DNA of 64,000 bases from Capnocytophaga sp. ARDL2 (GTDB lineage: Bacteria > Bacteroidota > Bacteroidia > Flavobacteriales > Flavobacteriaceae). Where the stretch lies: the NCBI RefSeq assembly GCF_041530365.1, contig NZ_CP168034.1, forward strand, positions 1,054,001-1,118,000. The letters are read 5' to 3'. Of the stretch, positions 27,497 through 36,822 are shown piece by piece. The notes beneath the pieces are model-generated. The model saw only the letters and a program-made list of their open reading frames with translations, ran no database searches and had not been told where the DNA came from. Numbering within the stretch: position 1 is the stretch's first letter; every line of letters starts with the position of its first letter. Made by a program: the position numbers and the translations under genes.

Positions 27497-27916
27497 GGTT
27501 GTTTTTGTTTGAGGGGAAGCTATTTACTGGAGTGAAAAGCCTGTTTTTGTTTGTGGGGAAGCTATTTACTAGAGTGAAAAGCCTGTTTTTGTTTGTGGGG
27601 AAGTTATTTACTGGAGTGAAAAGCCTATTTTTATTTGTGGGGAAGCAATTATGCATTCATAAAAGACTGTTTTTGTTTGTAGGGAAGCAATTATGTATTC
27701 ATAAAAGCCTGTTTTTATTTGTGGGGAAGCAATTATGCATTCATAAAAGCCTGTTTTTGTTTGTGGGGAAGCAATTATGCATTCACAAAAGCCTGTTTTT
27801 GTTTGTGGGGAAGCAATTATGCATTCATAAAAGCCTGTTTTTGTTTGTGGGGAAGCAATTATGCATTCATAAAAGCCTGTTTTTATTTGTGGGGAAGCCA
27901 TTCACTGGAGTGAAAA
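27497..27916 (+). repeat. Ten-copy 42-bp minisatellite
   Basis: Units start near 27497, 27539, 27581, 27623, 27665, 27707, 27749, 27791, 27833 and 27875, with core CCTGTTTTTGTTTGTGGGGA. Copies 1-3 and the last carry an ACTGGAGTGAA end, the middle ones an ATGCATTCAT end. Because 42 is a multiple of 3, long open frames exist on both strands (for example the 14-residue unit SLFLFVGKQLCIHK). No start or secretion signal makes a protein convincing. I treat it as non-coding tandem DNA in the msrAB to serine-hydrolase gap. Confidence 0.9.
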
Positions 27917-27961
27917 CCATTTAGAAACTAGTAAGCATTAATCATTTACAATTAACAATAA

Positions 27962-27988
27962 AAAAACTGCCCTTTCCGAGCAGTTTTT
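27962..27988. terminator. Terminator of the serine hydrolase operon
   Basis: AAAAACTGC pairs with GCAGTTTTT, with a T-run in both directions. It lies 20 bases after the minus-strand stop at 28009. Confidence 0.75.
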
Positions 27989-28008
27989 TATATCAATTTT
28001 CTCAAATT

Positions 28009-29385
28009 CTATTCCTTTTCAAAATCAAACGGGAGTTCGTAAAGAATGTTGAGTATGCCAATGGTAATTTCATTGTTTGAAAACATCCCCCGTGCATTGA
28101 TACACAAGCTGATAGACAAATCATCTTCGGGATTGTAGGTCATAATAGCGTCCGTGCCAAGAGTAGTGCCGCCGTGTCCGTAAGAAGTCTTGTTGTAAAA
28201 AGGAGCTTTCATCACGCACAGCCCCCAAGTTTTTTCTACGGGCATCATCTGTTGTAGGGTTTCTTTTTTCAGCAACTTGCCTTTGAAAAGAGCTTCTACA
28301 AATCGGTTCAAATCGGTTGTAGTGGCGGTAATATCCCCTGCCCCTAAGGCATTTATAAAATTAAAATCCTTTACCTCTTGTAGCTGAGTTTGGTGTAGGT
28401 TGTACGAAGCAAAAATATTCGTAGGTCTGTCTAAGGCAGAAAAAGTATTGTCTAAATTCAGAGGTTTTGCAATTCGTTCGCGGAGCAATACATTAAACGG
28501 TTGTTGGGTGGTTTGTTCCAAAATTTTGCACAATAGATAATATGCCGAGTTGGAATATTTTTGTTTTTCCCCAGGTTGAAAGTCCACGCCCTGTTTTACA
28601 ATGGTATCGTAAATTACTTGAGGTGCAAAAGCCTTTTCCGTGAGCCATTCTCCAGTAACATAATCCTTCAGACCACTGGTATGGTTGAGCATTTGTTGTA
28701 GCGTAATGTTTTGGGCGTTAGGCATTTTTGGGAAAAATTTTTCCAGTTTGTCATTGAGGTTCAGCGTGCCTTTTTCCACTTCCTGCATTAGCATTGTTGC
28801 CATAAACAGCTTGGTAATCGACCCGATTTGATACGCCGTTTGTTGGTTGTAGTTTTTTGTAGGCAAAAACTCCTGCCCAAAGTGTTTTTTATACACTTCT
28901 TTCCCTTTTCGGAAGATAGAAATACTCCCTGCTATCTTCTGTTTTTCTACCAAATAATCAAGATAAGCGGATAATTTTTGGGTGTTGATGGCACGGTTGC
29001 CCAAATCTGCAATAACAGGGTCTTCCACTGCTTTTATTTCCTCGTTGGTTTTTTCCAATACCAAAGGAAATTCTTTCCCTTGCGTGAAAGTTCCTGTGAT
29101 TTTACCGTCTTTTAAAACGCCTTTAAACGAGGCTTGTAGTGCTGAAATTTCTACCGTTAGTGCATTGTTTTGAAAAACGGTTTTGCTGGTAGGAATACCC
29201 ATAGAAGTTTGTTTCGGACTGTAAGCCGTGGTGTTATAGCCGTTTTCGGTGGCTTTTATTTCAAATACCAAAGGGAGTTTTACACCTTGAATATCCAAAT
29301 CTCCTTTCCATCTTCCTACAATTTGGGCAAATACGCTTTGTGTAAACCATAAGGCAACAACGAGTAATAAAAATCTTTTCAACAT
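28009..29385 (-). CDS. Secreted beta-lactamase-family serine hydrolase
   Basis: 458 residues. A signal peptide (FLLLVVALWFTQSVFAQ) is followed by a 90-residue beta-rich domain and then the class C beta-lactamase/PBP-like domain. Catalytic motifs: GSITKLF (SxxK), YSNSAYYLL (YxN) and HGGTTLG. Such exported enzymes act as esterases, D-aminopeptidases or carboxypeptidases. It is the last gene of a minus-strand operon with a membrane protein and DUF2089 regulator. Confidence 0.88.
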   Translation of the reverse strand: MLKRFLLLVVALWFTQSVFAQIVGRWKGDLDIQGVKLPLVFEIKATENGYNTTAYSPKQTSMGIPTSKTVFQNNALTVEISALQASFKGVLKDGKITGTFTQGKEFPLVLEKTNEEIKAVEDPVIADLGNRAINTQKLSAYLDYLVEKQKIAGSISIFRKGKEVYKKHFGQEFLPTKNYNQQTAYQIGSITKLFMATMLMQEVEKGTLNLNDKLEKFFPKMPNAQNITLQQMLNHTSGLKDYVTGEWLTEKAFAPQVIYDTIVKQGVDFQPGEKQKYSNSAYYLLCKILEQTTQQPFNVLLRERIAKPLNLDNTFSALDRPTNIFASYNLHQTQLQEVKDFNFINALGAGDITATTTDLNRFVEALFKGKLLKKETLQQMMPVEKTWGLCVMKAPFYNKTSYGHGGTTLGTDAIMTYNPEDDLSISLCINARGMFSNNEITIGILNILYELPFDFEKE

Positions 29386-29404
29386 AACATTTTAGAATTA
29401 ACAA

Positions 29405-29968
29405 TTAAAAATACGCTTGTGTAATAGAATTTAATATAAATAGGAGTACAAAAAATATAGCCGTATAGATTCCATTTTTCAGATGGGTAGCGGTTTTGAA
29501 GCCGTTGTACATCAGCACCACCGCATACACTACAAAAAACAACGCAACGAGGGTGGAAATCGCAAACCCTATAACTTCCAATAGATTAGAAAACAATTGT
29601 TCGAGGTGCTGTGCCCGAGCAACGATCTTTTTATTCAGCTGATGAATGGCAGGAATATGCGTAAAAAACACAAGAATAACCAGTGGCAACAAGCTCACCA
29701 GAAAGCTATTAAGCACATCGATAAACCGTGTTTTGAAGTTAATGATTTTTGCCAGTACAAAAAAGCAGAGTACATTAAATAAGAATATGCCGTTGGTGAC
29801 TTGCAGGTTTTTCATAGTATTGGTTTCGCCGTCGGCAATGTGTAGTAGGCCGTTCATTCGGCTATCGAAGAGGAACATTGCCAAGTTCATCAATCCCCAA
29901 GAGAGCAATCCAACAAAGAGCAACTTTTGTTCAGAATATTTGACGAAAGGATTAAAGAAATTTTTCAT
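29405..29968 (-). CDS. Multi-pass membrane protein
   Basis: 187 residues with about five hydrophobic segments (LLFVGLLSWGLMNLAMFLF, GIFLFNVLCFFVLAKII, NSFLVSLLPLVILVFF, IGFAISTLVALFFVVYAVVLMY, TAIFFVLLFILNSITQ). The spacing of helices is Yip1-like but I see no decisive motif. It lies between a DUF2089 gene and a serine hydrolase gene, with 3 and 19-base gaps. Confidence 0.7.
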   Translation of the reverse strand: MKNFFNPFVKYSEQKLLFVGLLSWGLMNLAMFLFDSRMNGLLHIADGETNTMKNLQVTNGIFLFNVLCFFVLAKIINFKTRFIDVLNSFLVSLLPLVILVFFTHIPAIHQLNKKIVARAQHLEQLFSNLLEVIGFAISTLVALFFVVYAVVLMYNGFKTATHLKNGIYTAIFFVLLFILNSITQAYF

Positions 29969-29971
29969 TTT

Positions 29972-30262
29972 TTACTTGTTTGTTAAAGATTCTTGATTGA
30001 GTTTTTTTATTTTTTCGATTAAATCATCCATTTTGTTTCGCATGGTGGGGTAGGAAAGCTCGGCTTGTTTTGCCATTTCTTTGATGCTCCCACTGGATAG
30101 GAAAAAATTGAGGATAAACTCTTGCTCCTCGCGGTTGAGTTTTAAGTATAGCGGAAGTTGGTACTCACCTGAAACTTCGGTTGCACAGTTTGCACACCTC
30201 ATCCGACTCACATTTAGTGGACTTTCACAACTGGGACAAAGGGTAGGTATTTTAGCAGTCAT
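29972..30262 (-). CDS. DUF2089 zinc-ribbon transcriptional regulator
   Basis: About 96 residues from the ATG at 30262. The upstream in-frame ATG at 30304 is rejected because a TATCTTTG promoter element sits between them. A zinc ribbon (CPSCESP, CANCATE) is followed by a helix-turn-helix: EEQEFILNFFLSSGSIKEMAKQAELSYPTMRNKMDDLI. This is the DUF2089 layout. It probably autoregulates the operon that includes the membrane protein and serine hydrolase genes. Confidence 0.82.
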   Translation of the reverse strand: MTAKIPTLCPSCESPLNVSRMRCANCATEVSGEYQLPLYLKLNREEQEFILNFFLSSGSIKEMAKQAELSYPTMRNKMDDLIEKIKKLNQESLTNK

Positions 30263-30291
30263 TTTTAATACAAAATTTAATTTTTCTGTTG

Positions 30292-30299
30292 CAAAGATA
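30292..30299 (-). promoter_or_regulatory. Putative -7 element of the DUF2089 operon
   Basis: TATCTTTG on the minus strand, 29 bases before the chosen start. Confidence 0.5.
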
Positions 30300-30478
30300 A
30301 ACAAAAGTGTTTTATATTTTAATAAAATGAAAAATATTTTTAATAAAGTTAAAATAAAGTTTTGTGTAAAAGAATTTTTATTGGAGGAAGATAGAGGAGT
30401 GTTGTAGCGTTTTAAAGAGAAATAAGTGAATTACCGTTATGTTTCTATTGAAGTTATTTGATAGGTTAAAACTAAAAA

Positions 30479-30502
30479 AAGCTGCCCCTATTGGGACAGC
30501 TT
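30479..30502. terminator. Terminator of the minus-strand remnant
   Basis: AAGCTGCCCC and GGGACAGCTT form a 10-bp stem with one mismatch and a 4-base loop; T-run on the minus side. Confidence 0.7.
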
Positions 30503-30525
30503 GGAAAAATTTTATGAATACTATT

Positions 30526-31052
30526 TTAGTATCTTTTTTTCAGTGCGATGTTTCCTAAATCAGAAATCCATTCTTCATCTACAAAAAGTGTTTTTCCTCC
30601 TTTGGAAATTACTTCGTAAGCAATGTGGCTGATGATGTCATCTAATGCACCATGTTCATTAGCATCTTCTATAAGTTCAAAATCTCTGTCGCCCACTAAT
30701 CTTACAGGTTGCTGATAGAGTTTATTCACGATGAGCAAATCTGCATTTCCATCAAGTGCAGCTTGGTAAATTTCTAATAAATCTGTAGATAATTTAGACT
30801 GTGAAGATGCGGCTTTTACCTCTTCTATCGCCTCTTTTACCCACTCTATTTGTTTCTCTTTTACCACTTCCCAAGATTGTTTTGCCAAATGCCAAGGAGC
30901 GTTATCATTGCCACTATGGTTCACTTCTATAAATCCAATGTACATTTCTGGTTTCGTACTCGCCTCTAAAAGGGCATGGTAGTTTGCTTCAGTAGTCGCT
31001 ACTACCACTTTCAGGGTTTTATCTTCTGATAAAACAAAATCTACCAGTGCTG
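30526..31052 (-). pseudogene. C-terminal remnant of an eRF1-like (BaeRF-type) protein
   Basis: The frame is open from just after a TAA near 31079 and reads through FSALVDFVLSEDKTLKVVV to the stop at 30526, but there is no ATG. A GTG at 31008 is the only start-like codon. The C-terminus (VNKLYQQPVRLVGDRDF, HGALDDIISHIAYEVISKGGKTLFV) resembles the C-terminal domain of bacterial eRF1-like proteins, which are about twice this length. So it looks truncated at its 5' side, though a short expressed form cannot be excluded. Confidence 0.55.
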
Positions 31053-31367
31053 AAAAGCCTATAATGATATTTTTTTATTTTATTCATAAGTGATTTTATT
31101 TCTGTTGTCTTCCGACAGAATATATTCAAACTACTATACGAATAGGACTTGTCCTGTTTCTACGAAATTTTCCGCCAACACTTTTGAAAGCACTTTGCCA
31201 AAATCTTAAAAACTTTGGTAAAGTGCTAAATTTATGACCTCTCTCAAAGATAAAACATTCTGTAGGAATCTTTCCTACAAGTGTAGGAGGTTTTTCCTTA
31301 TGTTCCAAAACATTTTGGCAGAGTATTTCAAACACATTAGTAACTAATTTACAGAAATAGCTTCCTT
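31053..31367. other. Intergenic region with two inverted repeats
   Basis: No credible gene. 31190-31202 (GCACTTTGCCAAA) pairs with 31214-31226 (one mismatch), and TGTAGGA/TCCTACA pair at 31261-31279, followed by a third GTGTAGGA. The first element shares TTTGGCAAAGTG with 9531-9542, so it may be a dispersed intergenic repeat. Confidence 0.5.
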
Positions 31368-32420
31368 CTAATCTATCAATAAACCCATTTGGTGGGCAAG
31401 GCTGTAAATACGCTCTTTGTCCTGCTTTTTGGCGATGATAAAATTACAATCGTCGTTGCCACTGGTCAGGTCGAGTAAGGTGTAATCGCTTTCCTGCTCG
31501 AGTTTATCACTCACAATACGGCTGTCGTTTCCGCATTCTTCAAAGGTGATTTCGAATTTCTGACCAATATTCTCGCTGATAAAATCACTCAATGCTTCGG
31601 GATCGAATTTCCAATCATCGCGATACACATTGAGTTTTTCTACAAAAGCCCAATAAAGCAAATAATCGGTTTCATAAGTGTAAACATATTTCAAATCTTC
31701 CTCAAACCAAATGCCCTCATCGATGAGTCTTTGAGCAAAGGCTTCACGATTTTGGTGGATGTTTTGCCAATCGGTTTTCAGCTCGGCGATATCCTCTTTG
31801 GAAAGATAGTTATCGTGGTTTAACAGCTCCACCAATTCATCAAAGGCTTCTTGGTCAGAAGCTGTTTTCTTATGGAAGATGCCTTGGTTCTCTTCGGTAG
31901 CGATTTCCAATTCATTGCACACCGCTTCGGAAAGTTGCAACATCGTTTCGTAATAATACCGTTCGTTTTCGGTTGCATTTTCCAAAACAAAAGACTTCAT
32001 ATTTTTAAAAGCACTGAGATAAGAGCCTCCTGCAACAGGCTTATCGCAATAGGTAAAGTATAGATTATCAACTGAATCAGGGTAAATTCCGAAAGTGATA
32101 GGAAGCTCGTATTGTCTTTTGTTTTTGGATTTTATGGCAAAATCAAAAATCATCATCGCATAGCCCAAACCTTTGGAAATATTTTGCAATTCTTCGCCTG
32201 AAAACTCAGGAAACCCCACCATTTGGAACAATTTGTTGGTCAGTTTAATTTCCTTTTTATAATCGTATTCAGGACGGTGAAAACCCGTATCGAAACTAAA
32301 AGGAAGTACCCAATAAGCCACTTCCATAGTGCCTTCGTACAGCGGATTTTTCATAATAAGATTTTTCGTGTCCGCCGTTTTGAAATGGTTGAAAATTTTT
32401 AATAAATTGGTTTCTTTCAT
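31368..32420 (-). CDS. Protein of unknown function (DUF6630-like C-terminus)
   Basis: 350 residues, acidic, no signal peptide, no membrane helices. The C-terminal region YTLLDLTSGNDDCNFIIAKKQDKERIYSLAHQMGL looks like the DUF6630 domain, a family found in polymorphic-toxin immunity contexts; this is resemblance only. The body includes VAYWVLPFSFDTGFHRPEYDYKKE and no catalytic motif. A separate unit from the neighbours (142-base gap). Confidence 0.55.
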   Translation of the reverse strand: MKETNLLKIFNHFKTADTKNLIMKNPLYEGTMEVAYWVLPFSFDTGFHRPEYDYKKEIKLTNKLFQMVGFPEFSGEELQNISKGLGYAMMIFDFAIKSKNKRQYELPITFGIYPDSVDNLYFTYCDKPVAGGSYLSAFKNMKSFVLENATENERYYYETMLQLSEAVCNELEIATEENQGIFHKKTASDQEAFDELVELLNHDNYLSKEDIAELKTDWQNIHQNREAFAQRLIDEGIWFEEDLKYVYTYETDYLLYWAFVEKLNVYRDDWKFDPEALSDFISENIGQKFEITFEECGNDSRIVSDKLEQESDYTLLDLTSGNDDCNFIIAKKQDKERIYSLAHQMGLLID

Positions 32421-32562
32421 CTTTATTGAATAAAATGTTGGTTAATCGTTGGGGTCAAAAAATGTTTCGCCCTTACATTATTTATTATAGGCAAATGTTG
32501 ATTTGCCTTTACAATATTACGAAACCTATATTAGAAAATCCTTAATAATTGATAATTAACCA

Positions 32563-33483
32563 TTAACAATTATAATAAAACCCTGTAATTCCAATGGTCA
32601 TACCGAATATTTTTTTCAATGTAACGATATGATTATCAAAAAAGTTGTTGTTAGCTTCAAGGATTTTGGTGGGATATTTTTCGTTTTTATATTGTATGAA
32701 AATGTAATCTGCTCCGTGTCCTTTGGCAGGAAGCATTCGGTCGATGTCCACTTTTTTAATATTCGATAGCGGAAAAATATTGCAAAATTCACCCACACTT
32801 ACCCCGAGTTGTTTATTCACCTCATCTTTCCACAATACGGCTTGGTCGCCAAACCTTTCCGTCAGTAAAGGTGGACGGCGTTTTACGATTTCGTTTTCTT
32901 GATAGTCGGTCTCTATCCCGATATATTCTTTCGGAAATAACACCCAATCGGTAAGTTGTATATTCTCCTCATTTTCAATTGGAGTGATTAATTCGGGATA
33001 TTTACGGGCATTGATAATATTAAAAAACACATATTGATGCTGAGGTTCTCCGTAATAAACGCTAAGAAATGTCATTTCGTCTTTCTGAAAAAATGAATAG
33101 AGGTCTTCACGAGTTTTATAGTGTTCATTGAGAGGCAAATGTTTTTCTAATTGCTGATGCACTTGCCAAAAATCAAATTCCTCTATCTGTGTGTCTCCAT
33201 TGGCATAGTATTCTCGTACGGCTATATCTCTACGCTGGGTGTTATGAATGCGAAATTCAAATTTGGAAAATAGCAAATTGCCCATCCGCACCGGATATTT
33301 AAAATAGTAATACTCATACACCTCATAATCTAAATCAAAAGGACTGTCCCATTCCACCAAAGGCGATGCGATAACTTCCTCGTAGGTAGCGTCCCACGAA
33401 AAGAATTTCGGCTCAGGCGATTGCACTTCAAATCCGAGATGATAATCGGTGTGATTGGTTGAAAGCAATAGGATTTTTTTCAT
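32563..33483 (-). CDS. Protein of unknown function
   Basis: 306 residues, cytosolic, aromatic and acidic, starting KKILLLSTNHTDYHLGFEV. I recognise no domain. It is separated from the DUF4298 gene by one base, so they are co-transcribed. Its tail, IFIQYKNEKYPTKILEANNNFF, looks like beta hairpins. It may be an immunity or scaffold protein given the DUF6630-like neighbour. Confidence 0.55.
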   Translation of the reverse strand: MKKILLLSTNHTDYHLGFEVQSPEPKFFSWDATYEEVIASPLVEWDSPFDLDYEVYEYYYFKYPVRMGNLLFSKFEFRIHNTQRRDIAVREYYANGDTQIEEFDFWQVHQQLEKHLPLNEHYKTREDLYSFFQKDEMTFLSVYYGEPQHQYVFFNIINARKYPELITPIENEENIQLTDWVLFPKEYIGIETDYQENEIVKRRPPLLTERFGDQAVLWKDEVNKQLGVSVGEFCNIFPLSNIKKVDIDRMLPAKGHGADYIFIQYKNEKYPTKILEANNNFFDNHIVTLKKIFGMTIGITGFYYNC

Positions 33484-33484
33484 A

Positions 33485-33808
33485 TTATTCTTCTCTTGAG
33501 ATGATTTTAGTTGCCAATTTTAAGAAATCCACCGCTAAGAAATATTGGTCGCCCAAAGCATTGTATGCCGAATCTTCGGAGAGTACGCCGTGAGGCATTC
33601 CTTGAGGGATTTTACCTGCGTTGGCATCGTCATAATCCTTTCGCCATTGGTCGCTTCCGTAATAGACGTTGAGTTTTTGTACTTCGGGAAGCAATTCCTG
33701 CCATTGTTTCAGAAATTGTTCCGCCTTCGGAGTGAAATCTTCTATTTTATTGAGGATTTCCTCCATTTTTGTGATGTTTTGTAGTTGTTCTGGGGTCATT
33801 TTCTTCAT
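33485..33808 (-). CDS. DUF4298 family protein
   Basis: About 107 residues starting at ATG 33808; an in-frame GTG lies at 33823. MTPEQLQNITKMEEILNKIEDFTPKAEQFLKQWQ, then NVYYGSDQWRKDYDDANAGKIPQGMPHGVLSEDS and LAVDFLKLATKII are the DUF4298 signature. Function is unknown; the family is common in Bacteroidota and streptococci next to other unknown proteins. Confidence 0.8.
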   Translation of the reverse strand: MKKMTPEQLQNITKMEEILNKIEDFTPKAEQFLKQWQELLPEVQKLNVYYGSDQWRKDYDDANAGKIPQGMPHGVLSEDSAYNALGDQYFLAVDFLKLATKIISREE

Positions 33809-33949
33809 TATTTTTGTATTCACTTATTGAGTCCTTTGCAAGAACCGCCCACTCTCTATTTTTCTCATATTCGGATGATTTTTTTAGAAAAAGTGTTTCT
33901 GAAAATTCAAAATTACATTCTTTTTCATCATTTTTTGTCTCTTTTCAGG

Positions 33950-34581
33950 AACGATTTAATCAAAATCTCCCTTTTTTTGAGCCATCTCGCTTCTTTATCT
34001 ACCCCATCTTCAGCCACTTCCTTGAAGAAGTGCTCTTGTTTTTCAACTTCTTCCTCGGGCAATTCGTCTTCCTTTCGGTCTTGGGCAATTTCAAAAGTTT
34101 TCGGTTTTTTCGAATGAAATGAACTCTGCGTAATACAGGCATCTACTTTTACGCCTTGTTGAATGATAATCCTATGTTTTTCCAACTGATGATTGATTTC
34201 ACAAAGCAATAAGTCAAAAGCTTTCTTTTCGGTAAGTTCGGTGCGGAATCGGCTTAAAACATTGTAAAAACGGAACATTATCCTCCAATTGCATACCACA
34301 AAATTTCATTGCTGATAGGCTATCATTTATAGGCTATTCTACCTTGACATCCGAAAGGTTGTTTCACATTCCGATGAGCAACATTTTGAACAGCAATAAA
34401 CCATCGTAAGGTTTTTCGCCCGAAGCAGAAAGCCATTTTGGATAGTGTTTGTCGATGATAGCAGAAATAGGTTTCCAATCGATAATGATATAGACTTGTG
34501 CGTAAAAAGAACCTTTTTAAATGCATCTTTCTACATCGTAAGAAGCAAAGGACATAGCAGATAGGGTTTTGGTACCTTTCA
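33950..34581 (-). mobile_element. Degenerate IS5-family transposase
   Basis: Starting at ATG 34581 the frame reads MKGTKTLSAMSFASYDVE, then stops at 34516 or so, continues in frame with YPKWLSASGEKPYDGLLLFKMLLIGM, stops again, and later shifts frame to RFRTELTEKKAFDLLLCEIN, FHSKKPKTFEIAQDRKEDE and VDKEARWLKK. These are hallmarks of IS5-type transposases. There are at least three in-frame stops and a frameshift, and the C-terminal catalytic part is missing. No terminal inverted repeats were found. A dead element. Confidence 0.82.
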
Positions 34582-34733
34582 TAAAGCAATCATTAGATAT
34601 TTAAATAATTAACAATTTTATTTTAGGAAAATTTGCCTTGCAAAGGTCTCATAAATTTATACTACCACATTGGTTTATTTGCTATGTGTCTAAAAACTTG
34701 TAAATTTGCTCCAAAATACACATTTAAATTGAT

Positions 34734-36230
34734 ATGAAAAAAAGAGTAATTTATCTTGCACTTATTTCGGCAATGGTGATAAGTTGTAAGCAAAATAAGT
34801 TAAAAACCAACGAAATTTCTTCTGAAAACACATTGGAAAATGTTATTTCTTCTGAAATTCCAGAACTTCCTGAAACAAATACGATTAAAAATATTGACGA
34901 TGAGATTCAGGTATATACCATAAATATAGGCAATGACCCTAATAAAAGTCATTTAATAGCCTCGTTTCCTATCACTCCTTATGATTTTGTAAATCAAACT
35001 GAAAGAAAATTTACAGAAGGATTAATAAACGAATTTAAATCAGAATTGAAAAAATATCAAACACAAGACAACAATTCAAATCTTGATTTTAATCAGCATT
35101 TTGATGTAAAATTTCATAATGAAGACTTTTTAGTTTTTCTATATACTCAAAATGTTTCTTATGGAAATAATTACGACAACAGAAATATTGCTTCCATTTT
35201 TGATTTAAAAAACCAAAAAAAGCTCACAGCTAAAGATTTATTAAAAGAGCCTGAAAATTTTGAAAGTTTTATTTCCGAAATCAGAGATCTTGCTCGTGAG
35301 GCAATAAGAAATTTTGTTAAAAATGATACAAGCTATGCCAATGACCAAGAGCGTAAACAAGTCTTGGAATCAGTAGAAGAAACCTTGGTAGAAGGGACAT
35401 TGCCTACCGATAAAAATTATGATGCCTTATTCTTTGATGAAGAAGGAAATTGGCACATTATTTTTGATAAATATCAAATTGCCAGTGGTTATATGGGTGA
35501 ATTTCTTGTAAAAATTCCAAAAGATATTATTCAAAAATACATTAACGAACGTTTTTTACATCTATTTGAAAATAAAGACACTGTAGAACAGGCAATTATA
35601 AACAATATGAGCACCTCAAATTCTGAGGTTGATTGTTCAAAAGTTCCGTGTGTAGCTCTTACTTTTGATGATGGGCCATCGGTATATACATCTCAACTTT
35701 TAGATATATTAAAAGAAGAAAATGTAAAAGCTACCTTTTTTGTATTGGGAAAATCGGCTTCTGTTCAGAAAAATACTATCAAAAGAATGATAGAGGAAGG
35801 ACACAATATCGGAAATCATTCGTATGATCATAAAGATTTTCGTAAAATTTCTGATCAAGAAGCAATAAGACAAATCCAACTCACCGACCAAATTATTGAA
35901 AAAATAACAGGTGAAAAACCTAAATATTTCCGTTTTCCTTATGGAGCTCGTAACAAAGCCAATTTAGCAATGGTTGAAAGACCTGTAATTATGTGGAATA
36001 TTGACCCCTTAGATTGGAAATACCGCGATGCTGACAAAGTGGCTTCTGAAATGTCAAAGGCTTCACCACAAGGAATCATTTTAGCACACGATATACATAA
36101 GTCTACCGTGGAAGCAATCCCTAAGGCTATCAAGCAATTAAAAGCAAAAGGCTATCACATCGTTACATTAGACGATTTGTTTCGTCATAAAAAAATGAAA
36201 AATGGTGTGGAATACTCTAATGGAAAATAA
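34734..36230 (+). CDS. PdaC-like lipoprotein polysaccharide deacetylase
   Basis: 498 residues. Lipobox in ALISAMVISC. The middle (about residues 60-280) is a DUF4163/DUF3298-like domain. The C-terminal NodB deacetylase domain has LTFDDGP (D312, D313), HSYDH (H362, H366), FRFPYGARN and IILAHDIH, i.e. all catalytic and metal-binding motifs. The two-domain order is that of B. subtilis PdaC, which deacetylates peptidoglycan N-acetylmuramic acid. Here it would act in the periplasm, anchored to a membrane. Confidence 0.9.
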   Translation: MKKRVIYLALISAMVISCKQNKLKTNEISSENTLENVISSEIPELPETNTIKNIDDEIQVYTINIGNDPNKSHLIASFPITPYDFVNQTERKFTEGLINEFKSELKKYQTQDNNSNLDFNQHFDVKFHNEDFLVFLYTQNVSYGNNYDNRNIASIFDLKNQKKLTAKDLLKEPENFESFISEIRDLAREAIRNFVKNDTSYANDQERKQVLESVEETLVEGTLPTDKNYDALFFDEEGNWHIIFDKYQIASGYMGEFLVKIPKDIIQKYINERFLHLFENKDTVEQAIINNMSTSNSEVDCSKVPCVALTFDDGPSVYTSQLLDILKEENVKATFFVLGKSASVQKNTIKRMIEEGHNIGNHSYDHKDFRKISDQEAIRQIQLTDQIIEKITGEKPKYFRFPYGARNKANLAMVERPVIMWNIDPLDWKYRDADKVASEMSKASPQGIILAHDIHKSTVEAIPKAIKQLKAKGYHIVTLDDLFRHKKMKNGVEYSNGK

Positions 36231-36249
36231 TTTCAAAAAGAAATAACCA

Positions 36250-36275
36250 AAAACGCTCCTTAATTGGAGCGTTTT
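36250..36275 (+). terminator. Terminator of the deacetylase gene
   Basis: AAAACGCTCC, TTAATT, GGAGCGTTTT, then a T-run. The same hairpin follows the two doxX copies. Confidence 0.88.
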
Positions 36276-36333
36276 TTTTAGAATTTTATTCTTTTAGGAA
36301 TATTATTGTAATTTTGCTTCTAACCAAACGGGA

Positions 36334-36810
36334 ATGTTCACGCATTATTACTGGATTTTACCCATTGGGAGATTTGTGGAACTTTATGGTATTGAGTGTT
36401 TTAGCCTTTCGATGAACGCCATAGAGGAGATAACTAAAAGAAATACAGGTGAATATGTTGTGCGTCCTTTTATTAGAAAATACCCTGAAAAGTCGCTCGA
36501 AATCATTGAAAAATGGGCAAAATCTCCTAATTTTCATTTGCGAAGATTGGCAAGTGAAGGCTTGCGTCCGAAACTCCCTTGGGCGAGTAAATTAGACACT
36601 TTTATAGAAAATCCTGCCCCCGTTTTCCAAATTTTGGAACTCCTTAAAGAAGACGAAATACTATTCGTGAAAAAATCCGTTGCCAATCACCTCACCGACT
36701 GGCTCAAAGTGAATAAAGAAGCCGTTTTACCTCTTATCCACCGCTGGAAAACTTCCGAAAACCCACACACCCAATGGATTATAAAACGAGCTACGAGGAA
36801 GTGTTTATAA
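36334..36810 (+). CDS. DNA alkylation repair (AlkD-like HEAT-repeat) protein, N-terminally short
   Basis: 158 residues, with HEAT-like helices: THYYWILPIGRFVELYGIECF, AIRPFI-like VVRPFIRKYPEKSLEIIEKWAKSPNFHLRRLASEG, and LKEDEILFVKKSVANHLTDWLKVN. This matches the C-terminal part of AlkD-type glycosylase-like proteins. An in-frame stop just upstream (near 36296) and the deacetylase terminator at 36250 leave no room for the missing N-terminal half, so the gene is probably truncated. Its final 100 bases recur at 39945-40044. Confidence 0.65.
   Translation: MFTHYYWILPIGRFVELYGIECFSLSMNAIEEITKRNTGEYVVRPFIRKYPEKSLEIIEKWAKSPNFHLRRLASEGLRPKLPWASKLDTFIENPAPVFQILELLKEDEILFVKKSVANHLTDWLKVNKEAVLPLIHRWKTSENPHTQWIIKRATRKCL
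36698..36797 (+). repeat. Direct repeat C1 at the left edge of the BcgI-like module
   Basis: A 100-base block that aligns without gaps to 39945-40044 with about four differences. It is the 3' end of the alkylation-repair gene. Confidence 0.9.
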
Positions 36811-36822
36811 TTAAAAACCGAA

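Noticed and set aside
27497..27916. CRISPR array
   Set aside because: The whole unit is repeated; there are no unique spacers and no cas genes nearby.
27412..27924. A 170-residue open frame across the minisatellite
   Set aside because: Open frames occur on both strands because the unit is 42 bp; no start context, no signal and no recognised family. Treated as repeat DNA.
31126..31335. 69-residue minus-strand frame
   Set aside because: Lies in a repeat-rich intergenic region and shows no family or start signal.
33785..34122. Plus-strand frames of about 100 residues in the IS5 remnant
   Set aside because: They are antisense shadows of the degenerate transposase and DUF4298 genes; composition is low-complexity Phe/Leu.
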